Of a stretch of DNA of 5,511 bases, positions 1 to 5,511 are shown one piece after another. The notes under the pieces were generated by a model. It made no database searches. It was not told the DNA's origin and saw only the letters and a list, made by a program, of their open reading frames with translations. Source of the stretch: Methanomassiliicoccales archaeon (lineage in GTDB: Archaea > Thermoplasmatota > Thermoplasmata > Methanomassiliicoccales > JACIVX01); assembly GCA_028682925.1 (NCBI GenBank), contig JAJRAG010000049.1:1-5511 (forward strand), in the 5' to 3' direction. The translations under genes and the position numbers were made by a program. The stretch's first letter is position 1; the number at the start of each line of letters is the position of its first letter.

Positions 1-2
1 CA

Positions 3-275
3 TTGGCAGACGAAAACACAGTGTATGTTGGTAAGAAACCTACAATGAACTACGTGCTTGCAGTCGTGACGCAATTTAACAGCGGCTCGCCGGATGTTGT
101 CATCAAAGCGAGGGGGAGAGCAATCAGCAAAGCAGTAGATATCGCTGAGATAGTCAGACACAGATTCATTCACAATGCTGTCGTGAAGGATATAAAGATC
201 CAGACCGAGACTCTGACTGGAGAGAGTGGCAACACGGCCAACGTATCGTCGATAGAGATATACTTGAGCAAGTAG
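3..275 (+). CDS. albA: DNA/RNA-binding chromatin protein Alba
   Basis: This is a 90-residue Alba protein, the small dimeric nucleic-acid-binding protein that coats and bridges archaeal DNA and also binds RNA. The whole family pattern is visible: the N-terminal VGKKPTMNYVLA segment, the IKARGRAISKAVD stretch near residues 34-46, the EIVR helix, and the final VSSIEI strand. By family alignment, Lys11-Lys12 match the DNA-contacting lysine pair (Lys16/17) of Sulfolobus Alba, the site of regulatory acetylation there. The length is normal. The start is taken as TTG at position 3 because it gives the usual short M-A-(D/E)-E-N beginning. Only two bases lie upstream, so neither the ribosome binding site nor the promoter can be seen, and a start further upstream cannot be fully excluded. 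The gene runs convergently into the DUF835 gene. Identity is very secure; the start is less so. Confidence 0.95.
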   Translation: MADENTVYVGKKPTMNYVLAVVTQFNSGSPDVVIKARGRAISKAVDIAEIVRHRFIHNAVVKDIKIQTETLTGESGNTANVSSIEIYLSK

Positions 276-361
276 GGATCGGGTTGATGGAATAGACCGC
301 TCAACCGTCTTGATTTCTTGGCGGTCCTACCAGTGCCTTGAGCCCGACCATCTCGATCGGA
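276..361 (+). other. Convergent spacer after alba with a possible H-type RNA pseudoknot
   Basis: This is the gap between the 3' ends of alba (+) and the DUF835 gene (-). Two 6-bp perfect stems interlock. GGTTGA (282-287) pairs with TCAACC (301-306), and GACCGC (295-300) pairs with GCGGTC (321-326). The second stem starts inside the loop of the first and no base separates the two at 300/301, which is classical H-type pseudoknot geometry with loops of 7 and 14 bases. A U-rich patch (308-319) lies in the long loop and could be where alba transcripts end. Six-base complements arise easily by chance in 86 bases, so folding is a suggestion only. I see no coding capacity here. Confidence 0.3.
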
Positions 362-1087
362 CTAGATTGGTTCGCATATTTCTATTTCGAGCAATTTCAA
401 GTCCTTTTCGTCCAGAGCGGATGGGTCAATAGGCATCAGGAGAATGGATTCAGCAAGGGTGACCTGGTCCTTGAGCATTTGCAGAAACTTCAGAACCGAC
501 TTGAAATCGTTCTGGGTGATCAAATACTCCAGTCCCTCAAGTAGAACTATCGTGTCTTTGTTCTCGGTCAAGAACTTCTTGATGAGTGTTGACAACCGGG
601 GCAGCTCCGTTGGAGATAGGTATTCCCCGGCCAACTTGCCCTCGCGGTCAGGAGTTGATGCTACCTCTGCTTTGGTCAACCAAACCATTTCACAATCGAC
701 GCCGTATTTCTTCCTGACCATCGAAGGATGCGTTCTCAATATACAGAGACCTCTCGCTCCCTTCTGAAGCATCTTGCTGAACAATCCAAATATCGTGTCC
801 AGGCCCCCATCCTTGATCAGATAGGTGCCGCCGGATGACAGCTTCGAGGGGATCGATGAAGCAGTGTCAGTATCTTCGATCAAGTCCAACCCTAGTTCGC
901 CGGATATCCTCCTTCTCTTTGCCTGCACCTTTGAGTCGATCGAGGTCCGGTTGCTCTTTGCCAGAACCTGAATCTCGCGGGCGGTATAGCCCTTCAGCGT
1001 CAAAGCGATGAGCTCGTCCCATGCCTCTTTGAGACCCTCACCGTAACCTTTGAGGTAGCCTTTTGCATAAGACTCCTCTTCTGACAC
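362..1087 (-). CDS. DUF835 domain protein with a conserved-looking basic N-terminal region
   Basis: This is a 241-residue soluble protein with no signal peptide or membrane segment. Residues about 86-237 match the DUF835 pattern: GGTYLI, then GLCILRTHP-x-x-VRKKYG (113-129), VWLT (135-138), TELPRL, the hydrophobic core strand TIVLLEGLEYLI (179-190), and a closing helix ending near MPIDPSAL. In archaea DUF835 often occurs in signal-transduction-like proteins as a RecA/KaiC-like relic without a Walker motif; its biochemical role is unknown, and no Walker A motif is visible here. Residues 10-62 form a separate region, with a Gly/Tyr-rich repeat-like start (KGYLKGYGEG), a helix, and KGYTAREIQVLAK followed by the basic KVQAKRRR. 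This resembles a small helix-turn-helix or nucleic-acid-contacting element, which is inference. The GTG start at 1087 is supported by GAGGG five bases upstream and an in-frame stop just before it. The gene is divergent from the cysteine-rich gene. Family call secure, function unknown. Confidence 0.86.
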   Translation of the reverse strand: MSEEESYAKGYLKGYGEGLKEAWDELIALTLKGYTAREIQVLAKSNRTSIDSKVQAKRRRISGELGLDLIEDTDTASSIPSKLSSGGTYLIKDGGLDTIFGLFSKMLQKGARGLCILRTHPSMVRKKYGVDCEMVWLTKAEVASTPDREGKLAGEYLSPTELPRLSTLIKKFLTENKDTIVLLEGLEYLITQNDFKSVLKFLQMLKDQVTLAESILLMPIDPSALDEKDLKLLEIEICEPI

Positions 1088-1092
1088 CGCAT

Positions 1093-1097
1093 CCCTC
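1093..1097 (-). promoter_or_regulatory. Ribosome binding site of the DUF835 gene
   Basis: GAGGG on the - strand lies five bases before the GTG at 1087. It decides the start, because an in-frame TAG closes the frame only a few codons upstream. Confidence 0.65.
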
Positions 1098-1120
1098 TGA
1101 GTCTAATGAACCGCATTCCT

Positions 1121-1136
1121 GGTTATATTCTTTTGT
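1121..1136 (-). promoter_or_regulatory. Putative archaeal BRE/TATA promoter for the DUF835 gene
   Basis: On the - strand the sequence reads ACAAAAGAATATAACC: an A-rich BRE-like stretch followed by a TATA-like GAATATAA centred near 1127. Transcription about 26 bases downstream would begin near 1101 and leave a leader of about 14 bases that just includes the GAGGG ribosome binding site. The spacing fits a typical archaeal promoter. On the other strand the same bases read TTATATTC and could also serve the divergent gene. Confidence 0.5.
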
Positions 1137-1154
1137 GGACCTAAAGGATTGAAT

Positions 1155-1169
1155 CAAAACCTTTTTATC
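1155..1169 (+). promoter_or_regulatory. Putative BRE/TATA promoter for the cysteine-rich gene
   Basis: CAAAAC followed by CTTTTTATC looks like a BRE plus a weak TATA box centred near 1165. Initiation about 26 bases downstream would fall near 1191, giving an almost leaderless message that would omit the good ribosome binding site at 1184-1189. The alternative TTATATTC box at 1123-1130 would start transcription near 1152 and keep that site. The sequence alone does not settle which is used. Confidence 0.35.
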
Positions 1170-1183
1170 GATACCTTGTTCCT

Positions 1184-1189
1184 AAGGAG
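1184..1189 (+). promoter_or_regulatory. Ribosome binding site deciding the start of the cysteine-rich gene
   Basis: AAGGAG lies four bases before the ATG at 1194. This favours that ATG over the in-frame TTG at 1149, which lies upstream of the likely transcription start for one of the two candidate promoters. Confidence 0.65.
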
Positions 1190-1193
1190 CGGC

Positions 1194-2726
1194 ATGACAC
1201 CTCGCGTGAGGATGAGAGGAACGAAAACGACGCCAAAGAACTTGGAGAAGGAGTTGCTCGACAAAGCAAGAAAGTTGGCGGAGAATCCTTCAATCCTTAT
1301 GCCAGTTTGCCAGGAACCGTGCAGGAAATGCGATTTTGAGGGTTTATTGAGCAAGATGGAAGGGGTGCGGAGGTTCAAAGACGATCCGGAGAAGTTGCTC
1401 TCCCTGGCAAATTGGGGGGACCAGCTTGTCAGGGCATACGCGGCGACGATATCGCTTTCCGCGGCTGGCAAAATCCCATACCTCGGTGTGATGAGTCTTC
1501 CAATCGGGGAGGTCTCCTACGCTGTTCGAGGAAAGGTCGACAGAGAGAAGCTCATAGGCGTCGAGTACTTCGATGATCCGGATCTTAGATTGCTAGCATT
1601 CTGGGACATTGCGAAGAGAAGAGACCTCCATCTGTATTCGTCCACCGAGGGATTCTCTTGCTCCTCCGAAGGTCCGAGTGCGCCTGAGGTCTACGTCAAA
1701 GAGATGATTGAAACCTCCCCTTACAGATTCGATCGCTTCTACAACTGCCCTCACCCAGAGTCTAGAGTCGCACTGAGGATCATCTGGAAATCGCCGAATA
1801 TCGTTGTCTCGGCATGTCAGGATTGCCTATCGGATGGGAATCTAATCCATCATCTCGCGAGCAGGATAGCGGCCAGAGATCCCACTGACGACTTCGAAGT
1901 CGAAGTGAAGTACGACCTCGAATGTAAGTCAAAGTGCTCGAGGTGTCACATAAAGGATTCCCATCAGTTGAGCTCCAATCTCAGAACCGAGTATTTCGAG
2001 GGCAAGATTGATGATACGACTTTCGTGGATAGATTTGTGAAGGAGAAGTTGGTCGGACTCAAGAGCTCTGGAGAAGAGATATTCGTAGCTGGAAGCAAGT
2101 GCTATGGGAGCGACAGGACCGCGTTTGTCGAGCAGATCCGAGGAAGCGAGACAGAGAAGATCGTTCTTTCGAAATTGCTTTCTTCTTCTAGATTCTCGAT
2201 AGTCTCGGCATCCGATCAAGCGGGAAAGATCATATCTGATCTATGGGAAGAACATGGAGAAGAGATGCTGTCTGCGATTGCTTCACCACCTGTTGTCTCA
2301 AGTCTCCTTCGAGAGAATTCTGGACTCAGCCCATCACAGCTCATCCAAGAAGCTAGGAGGCTGGAGGCAGCGAGAGGAATCCACTCATCACTTCCTGAAT
2401 ACACAGGACTGGGGGAAGTTGGGAGATTCGCTGACAGATTGGCAAGACTCTACAAGACAGAAGGGAGAAGCTCTGTCGCCAGACTGATCGACAAGGAAAG
2501 ACAAAGGGAGCACAGACTCCGGGCGGTATCGTATGGATTCTTAGTTGCGGTCGGAGAATCAGAAGGGAAATCGTGGCAGTTCACCAAGGAGGAGATGGAT
2601 TTCGGATCCTATCTTTCAACCTTCGTTTCAAAGTTCCTACAGAGCGAAGGTGAGGAGTATCACGAATCCCTACAACTGCTGATACAAGCAAGTGGCTCCA
2701 TTGAACGTATCGATAGGAAGGAATAG
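1194..2726 (+). CDS. Large cysteine-rich archaeal protein of unknown function
   Basis: I do not recognise a characterised family. The product is 510 residues, soluble, with no signal peptide or membrane helix. Cysteines cluster in the first half. C39-C43-C46 forms a CX3CX2C triad, and C244-C248-C251 repeats that spacing and is followed by H252. Between them C185-P-H187 and C208-x2-C211 look like two halves of a zinc site; C156 and C303 are isolated. Residues about 60-150 (LVRAYAATISLSAAGKIPYL, then SYAVRG, then LIGVEYFDDP) look like a compact alpha/beta domain. Residues about 380-500 are mainly charged helices with no cysteine. Zinc or iron-sulfur binding is plausible but not shown. The ATG at 1194 is chosen because AAGGAG precedes it; the frame stays open upstream to a TTG at 1149. 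It is divergent from the DUF835 gene and ends 6 bases from the convergent taw2. Length and intact frame make it a real gene; no function is assigned. Confidence 0.85.
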   Translation: MTPRVRMRGTKTTPKNLEKELLDKARKLAENPSILMPVCQEPCRKCDFEGLLSKMEGVRRFKDDPEKLLSLANWGDQLVRAYAATISLSAAGKIPYLGVMSLPIGEVSYAVRGKVDREKLIGVEYFDDPDLRLLAFWDIAKRRDLHLYSSTEGFSCSSEGPSAPEVYVKEMIETSPYRFDRFYNCPHPESRVALRIIWKSPNIVVSACQDCLSDGNLIHHLASRIAARDPTDDFEVEVKYDLECKSKCSRCHIKDSHQLSSNLRTEYFEGKIDDTTFVDRFVKEKLVGLKSSGEEIFVAGSKCYGSDRTAFVEQIRGSETEKIVLSKLLSSSRFSIVSASDQAGKIISDLWEEHGEEMLSAIASPPVVSSLLRENSGLSPSQLIQEARRLEAARGIHSSLPEYTGLGEVGRFADRLARLYKTEGRSSVARLIDKERQREHRLRAVSYGFLVAVGESEGKSWQFTKEEMDFGSYLSTFVSKFLQSEGEEYHESLQLLIQASGSIERIDRKE

Positions 2727-2732
2727 GCAATA

Positions 2733-3755
2733 TCAATCAAGGATCCTGAAATCTACGACCACATGAGATGTCGAGGGAGCGTATGACTTCACTTCCCTAA
2801 TTCCAATCGTCTCATGCTTTCTTCCAGCCGCCGCCCTGGCGACTCTAGCCAACGGTCGGTCGGGAAGCAGGTTGATCGGACACGTCTCGTGATAGTGAAT
2901 CACACACCCAGGACGAGCCATTCTGACGGCATTGTCGAGGAACTTCTCCGTCGTGCCGACATATCCCATTACGATTCTGTCAGCGAATCGTTCTCCCGGA
3001 AGGTCACGGTTGTCCCCGTGGAAGGGGACCACAGTGCCTTCAACGTGATTGATCTCTGTGTTCTCTTGAAGATACCTGTGGGCAAGTGGATTGATTTCGC
3101 ACGCAATCACCTTTCTGGCCCCAGCGCGGACAGCGATAGGCAAAGTGAAGTATCCGATTCCAGCAAACATGTCGACGACCGTTTGTCCCCTACAATCGAG
3201 TTCCCCCATCCTTCCTCGCTCTTTGACGTTCCCCGATGAGAACATTATCTTGGCGACATCGAACTTGTAGTATATCCCGTTCTCCAAATGGATCGTCTCG
3301 GTGTCACTGCCATAGAGGACCCGCAAGTTCGGAGAGCGATAGTCTCCGGTGATTATGCCCGCCTCTTCACATACGGTCTTGGCCCCTAGAACCTCTGCGT
3401 ACTTGCCTGCAATCTCGCTTTCCATATCCTTCAATCCAGCAGGTATTCGAAGGACTAGGACGTTCCCGAACATTTCCCATTTCCTCGGCAGATGAGGCTT
3501 GAGAGAACAATCTATGGCGATTTCTTCCACGATTCGATCATACGGTGACCTGCGCCAGATCTGCTCCTCGCACGAACCCTCTACGATCTCAAGACCGTAT
3601 TCCCTGGAAACCCCGTCAGCTATGTTCTCCTTGATTGGAATGAAGATCTCGTCGTTGTTCTCATAGATGCTGAAATCCTTCCTCGCGGCGCCGATTGAGA
3701 ACAACTTCTTTCTCAGTGGTTCAGCTCCGCTCTTTGGAACCCTTGCCAGCTTCAT
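2733..3755 (-). CDS. taw2: tRNA-Phe wyosine-pathway aminocarboxypropyltransferase Taw2 (Trm5/Tyw2 superfamily)
   Basis: This 340-residue class I SAM-dependent enzyme probably transfers the 3-amino-3-carboxypropyl group of S-adenosylmethionine to C7 of 4-demethylwyosine at position 37 of tRNA-Phe. The SAM-binding motif I is VVDMFAGIGYF (193-203), followed by the acidic strand end ACEINP (E220), DNRDLPGE (248-255), and HYHET (287-291). Two features separate it from the sister methyltransferase Trm5: MFSSGN (171-176), where Trm5 has a FSPR-like motif, and MGYV (263-266), where Trm5 has its NLP motif. Residues 1-150 are the variable N-terminal region of the superfamily. The length is usual for archaeal Taw2. 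The ATG at 3755 is the only good start, since an in-frame TGA lies four codons upstream. No clear ribosome binding site precedes it. It lies 54 bases after the geranylgeranyl reductase gene on the same strand. Superfamily certain; Taw2 over Trm5 strongly favoured. Confidence 0.88.
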   Translation of the reverse strand: MKLARVPKSGAEPLRKKLFSIGAARKDFSIYENNDEIFIPIKENIADGVSREYGLEIVEGSCEEQIWRRSPYDRIVEEIAIDCSLKPHLPRKWEMFGNVLVLRIPAGLKDMESEIAGKYAEVLGAKTVCEEAGIITGDYRSPNLRVLYGSDTETIHLENGIYYKFDVAKIMFSSGNVKERGRMGELDCRGQTVVDMFAGIGYFTLPIAVRAGARKVIACEINPLAHRYLQENTEINHVEGTVVPFHGDNRDLPGERFADRIVMGYVGTTEKFLDNAVRMARPGCVIHYHETCPINLLPDRPLARVARAAAGRKHETIGIREVKSYAPSTSHVVVDFRILD

Positions 3756-3809
3756 CCAACAAGCTCAGAAGACTGCCGGTATTTCATGTTTTTCATATGA
3801 ATGTAGAAG
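3756..3809 (-). other. Spacer before taw2 with a 10-bp palindrome and a 14-codon leader frame
   Basis: This gap of 54 bases separates the reductase stop from the taw2 start. It holds the perfect palindrome TTCATATGAA (3792-3801), whose AT-rich core could be a weak TATA box giving a start near 3771, or an operator. A small frame with two ATG codons (first at 3796-3794) runs 14 codons and ends in TGA at 3754-3752, overlapping the taw2 ATG as ATGA. No ribosome binding site precedes either frame. Whether taw2 is coupled, separately promoted, or simply read through from the reductase gene is open. Confidence 0.3.
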
Positions 3810-4979
3810 TCATCTTCCTAGAAGAGAACCGAGGATCTGGGGAGAGAACTTCAGAAGCGAGGGCAAGCACCTTAGTATGCTAGGAGCCAACATGCTGGGA
3901 TAATCTATGTCTCCTTGAGACAGTATGTCGAGTACATCCTGTCTGTCAATCATTCTGCCGATGTCGTTGATCTTGTTGTCATTGAGTCTGAGGAAGACCT
4001 TTCTTATCCTATACCCCTTGTCCAATTCCTTTCCAATCTCTGACTTCCATCTCTCTTGATATTTGGACAACATGCGAATGGAGAAATCATTGGCCTCGTA
4101 CGCTTCTATAGCGGTTCTTGCGGCACATTGAGAAGCGACCATCCCGGTATACAACCCTCCTCCACTGAGCGGTTTCGCCTGAGCGGCCGCGTCACCAACC
4201 ACCATTACGCGATCGGCGTAGGTGCTCGATGGTGGTCCGATCGGAATAATGCCCGAGATGGAGTTCAGACGTTCCGCATCGGCTAGACCTACCTTCTCCA
4301 GAAAGGGCGGTAGATATCTGCTCGGAGCGTCATGTCCAGTGCTCACGCAAAGACCCACCCGCGTGAAATGCCCGCACGGAATCACCCATGCAAAGAATCC
4401 CGGTGCAAGCTTCAGACCTAAGTAGACATGTACACGATTTTGGTCATCCAGCCTTCGATCTATGTCCACTTGGATTCCCCTCACCGAGTCTCTAGGCTTG
4501 CCGATACCGGCATCTCTTCCAACGCAGGACTTGTATCCATCCGCGCCAACAAGCAACTTGGCGTGCAGAATCCTCGTGTTCTTTTCCACCCTTGACTCTA
4601 TGCTGACTGAGTCCGCGTTCTTTGAGAATGAACAATACTTTGCACCCAGTATGAACTCGGCGCCAGAATCAAGAGCTTTCTCATAACATTTGAAGTCAAA
4701 GGCTCTCCTGTCCACGACGACCGCCTTCGGTTCCTTCCCATTTAGCTCAATCGAGACGCCATTGGGAAAATGGACGACACCACCGCTTATCCTGTTCAGT
4801 ACAGTGTCATCAGTGCCAGTCATCGCGACGACCCTGGGAGACACCAAACCAGCACATTGCACAGGTGCACCGATCTCTGCATGCTCTTCCAAAACCAGGG
4901 TCCTCATGAACCCGGCGACAAGACTGGCGACACTGCTGCCCACGGGGCCTCCCCCGACAACAATCATGCCGTAATCCAC
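3810..4979 (-). CDS. Geranylgeranyl reductase family FAD-dependent oxidoreductase (archaeal lipid saturation)
   Basis: This 389-residue flavoprotein most likely reduces the double bonds of geranylgeranyl chains in archaeal membrane lipids (digeranylgeranylglycerophospholipid reductase). Visible features in order: the FAD-binding GGGPVGS (9-15), the acidic strand end LEE (30-32), the conserved QCAGLVSPR (41-49), the VGADG motif (144-148), the family motif PGFFAWVIP (193-201) lining the substrate pocket, and the second FAD motif VGDAAAQAKPLSGGGLYTGM (261-280). The C-terminal third is helical and may contact the membrane. The length matches archaeal homologues of about 390-400 residues. The GTG at 4979 gives the standard family beginning (M-x-Y before the flavin strand). 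An ATG four codons later is the alternative, and neither has a good ribosome binding site. It sits 87 bases after the ligase stop and 54 before taw2, all on one strand. Some family members act on other isoprenoids such as quinone side chains, so the exact substrate is not certain. Confidence 0.9.
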   Translation of the reverse strand: MDYGMIVVGGGPVGSSVASLVAGFMRTLVLEEHAEIGAPVQCAGLVSPRVVAMTGTDDTVLNRISGGVVHFPNGVSIELNGKEPKAVVVDRRAFDFKCYEKALDSGAEFILGAKYCSFSKNADSVSIESRVEKNTRILHAKLLVGADGYKSCVGRDAGIGKPRDSVRGIQVDIDRRLDDQNRVHVYLGLKLAPGFFAWVIPCGHFTRVGLCVSTGHDAPSRYLPPFLEKVGLADAERLNSISGIIPIGPPSSTYADRVMVVGDAAAQAKPLSGGGLYTGMVASQCAARTAIEAYEANDFSIRMLSKYQERWKSEIGKELDKGYRIRKVFLRLNDNKINDIGRMIDRQDVLDILSQGDIDYPSMLAPSILRCLPSLLKFSPQILGSLLGR

Positions 4980-5066
4980 ATCCAGAGGAACAATTCCGGG
5001 CTATTTGGTGGTTTGGATGTCCAGTAGGGCAAAGAATCTCCAAGAACACTTTGACGAAATCGAATA
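4980..5066 (-). other. Spacer between DNA ligase and geranylgeranyl reductase
   Basis: I see no convincing TATA box, T-run terminator or ribosome binding site in these 87 bases on the - strand. This favours read-through from the ligase gene into the reductase gene. An in-frame TAG at 5003-5001 limits any upstream extension of the reductase to seven codons. Confidence 0.3.
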
Positions 5067-5511
5067 CTACTGATCAGACTCCTCGACCCTATCCTTCAAC
5101 CTGAACTGGTTGTCGAATAGCGCATGGACTCTCTCGATAGTGTCTGCGTCCTTCAGATCCTTGTCATGGCGTATGTTTTTTATCCTGGCAAAGCGCAGTG
5201 CCACACCTGAGGCGTACGTAGGACTCCTTTGGATTTCATCAAAAGCCACCTCCACGACCAATGTCGGTCTGACCTTTACCGTGTGTTCAGATTTGCTCAC
5301 GGCAGTAGCCAACAGTCTCTCTGTCATCCACTTGAACTCCTCGTCAGTAAGGCCTTTGAAGGTCTTTCCTATCATCGCATATCCATCGCTGGAGACCGCC
5401 GCCAGGTGATAGTTGCTGAGCCATCCCTCTCTCCTCCCATATCCCCATTCAGCAGCGATGATGACGAGGTCAAGGGTCTGGCTCCTCTTTATCTTCAACC
5501 ATCTCTTTCCC
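5067..5511 (-). CDS. lig: ATP-dependent DNA ligase, C-terminal part (gene runs off the window)
   Basis: These are the last 147 residues of an archaeal/eukaryotic-type ATP-dependent DNA ligase, which seals nicks in replication and repair through an enzyme-adenylate. At the window edge the frame reads GKRWLKIKR. This holds nucleotidyltransferase motif V (K-x-K), whose lysines contact the ATP phosphates, so the frame must continue past 5511 rather than start at the TTG at 5498. The rest is the OB-fold domain: LDLVIIAAEWGYGRR, WLSNYHLAA, KTFKGLTDEEFKWMTE, VRPTLVVEVAFDEIQRSP, ASGVALRFARI, and RHDKDLKDADTIERV, a close match to archaeal ligases throughout. The adenylation lysine and DNA-binding domain lie outside the window; full-length relatives are about 550-600 residues. 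The tail after ADTIERV (about 20 residues, ending EESDQ) is acidic and looks variable. It is the first visible gene of a same-strand run with the reductase and taw2. Confidence 0.95.
   Translation of the reverse strand, partial: GKRWLKIKRSQTLDLVIIAAEWGYGRREGWLSNYHLAAVSSDGYAMIGKTFKGLTDEEFKWMTERLLATAVSKSEHTVKVRPTLVVEVAFDEIQRSPTYASGVALRFARIKNIRHDKDLKDADTIERVHALFDNQFRLKDRVEESDQ

Noticed and set aside
444..767. 107-residue frame on the + strand opposite the DUF835 gene
   Set aside because: It is antisense to a recognised family with a good start and ribosome binding site; its own translation resembles no protein pattern.
1149..1193. Longer form of the cysteine-rich protein starting at the TTG at 1149
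   Set aside because: The extension overlaps the promoter-like CAAAACCTTTTTATC sequence and has no good ribosome binding site, while the ATG at 1194 has AAGGAG four bases before it.
1308..1331. CX3CX2C triad in the cysteine-rich protein read as a radical SAM motif
   Set aside because: The spacing fits, but the residues around it lack the aromatic residue usually next to the last cysteine. I see no following GGEP-like SAM motif and no TIM-barrel pattern, and the same spacing recurs at residues 244-251.
2733..3755. Assignment as Trm5 (tRNA guanine-37 N1-methyltransferase)
   Set aside because: The Trm5 NLP motif is replaced by MGYV, and the FSPR-like motif by MFSSGN, both typical of the Taw2/Tyw2 branch.
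4690..4974. 94-residue + strand frame opposite the reductase gene
   Set aside because: It lies wholly antisense to the conserved flavin-binding region, has Thr/Pro-rich low-information composition and no ribosome binding site.
4810..5049. Cysteine- and arginine-rich 79-residue frame on the - strand
   Set aside because: It is a frame-shifted reading of the start of the geranylgeranyl reductase and its spacer. The composition reflects the GC-rich flavin-binding region, and the overlapping real gene explains it.
5067..5498. Complete small gene starting at the TTG at 5498
   Set aside because: Codons upstream to the window edge continue the ligase motif V (GKRWLKIKR), so this TTG is an internal leucine of a partial gene.

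Overview
The window is archaeal chromosomal DNA. It carries five confidently assigned archaeal-type proteins: the chromatin protein Alba, a DUF835 protein, a wyosine-pathway transferase of the Taw2 type, a geranylgeranyl-reductase-family flavoenzyme of the kind that saturates archaeal lipids, and the C-terminus of an archaeal/eukaryotic-type ATP-dependent DNA ligase. Moderate base composition, frequent AGA/AGG arginine codons, GTG/TTG starts, a purine-rich Shine-Dalgarno site before some genes and TATA-like boxes also fit. The DUF835 gene and the overall gene style suggest Thermoplasmatota or a relative. That placement is an inference from family knowledge, not a database result.

Layout, left to right. 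(1) alba on the + strand, starting with TTG at the very edge of the window. (2) A short convergent spacer (276-361) that can fold into an H-type pseudoknot. (3) A DUF835 gene on the - strand. (4) A divergent promoter region of about 100 bases (1088-1193) with TATA-like boxes facing both ways. (5) A large cysteine-rich + strand gene of unknown function (1194-2726, 510 aa), the least explained object here. (6) After a convergent gap of only 6 bases, three - strand genes read right to left: DNA ligase (5' part outside the window), geranylgeranyl reductase, then taw2. Their spacings of 87 and 54 bases, with no strong promoter in the 87-base gap, suggest at least partial co-transcription.

The three - strand genes act in different housekeeping processes: DNA joining, membrane lipid saturation, and hypermodification of G37 in tRNA-Phe. 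If they form an operon it is a growth-linked grouping, not one pathway. I see no mobile element, CRISPR array, tRNA, rRNA or defence cassette. No stretch over 300 bases lacks a gene. The best candidate for undescribed biology is the cysteine-rich protein, which has two CX3CX2C triads and a separate CxH...CxxC group and is divergent from the DUF835 gene.
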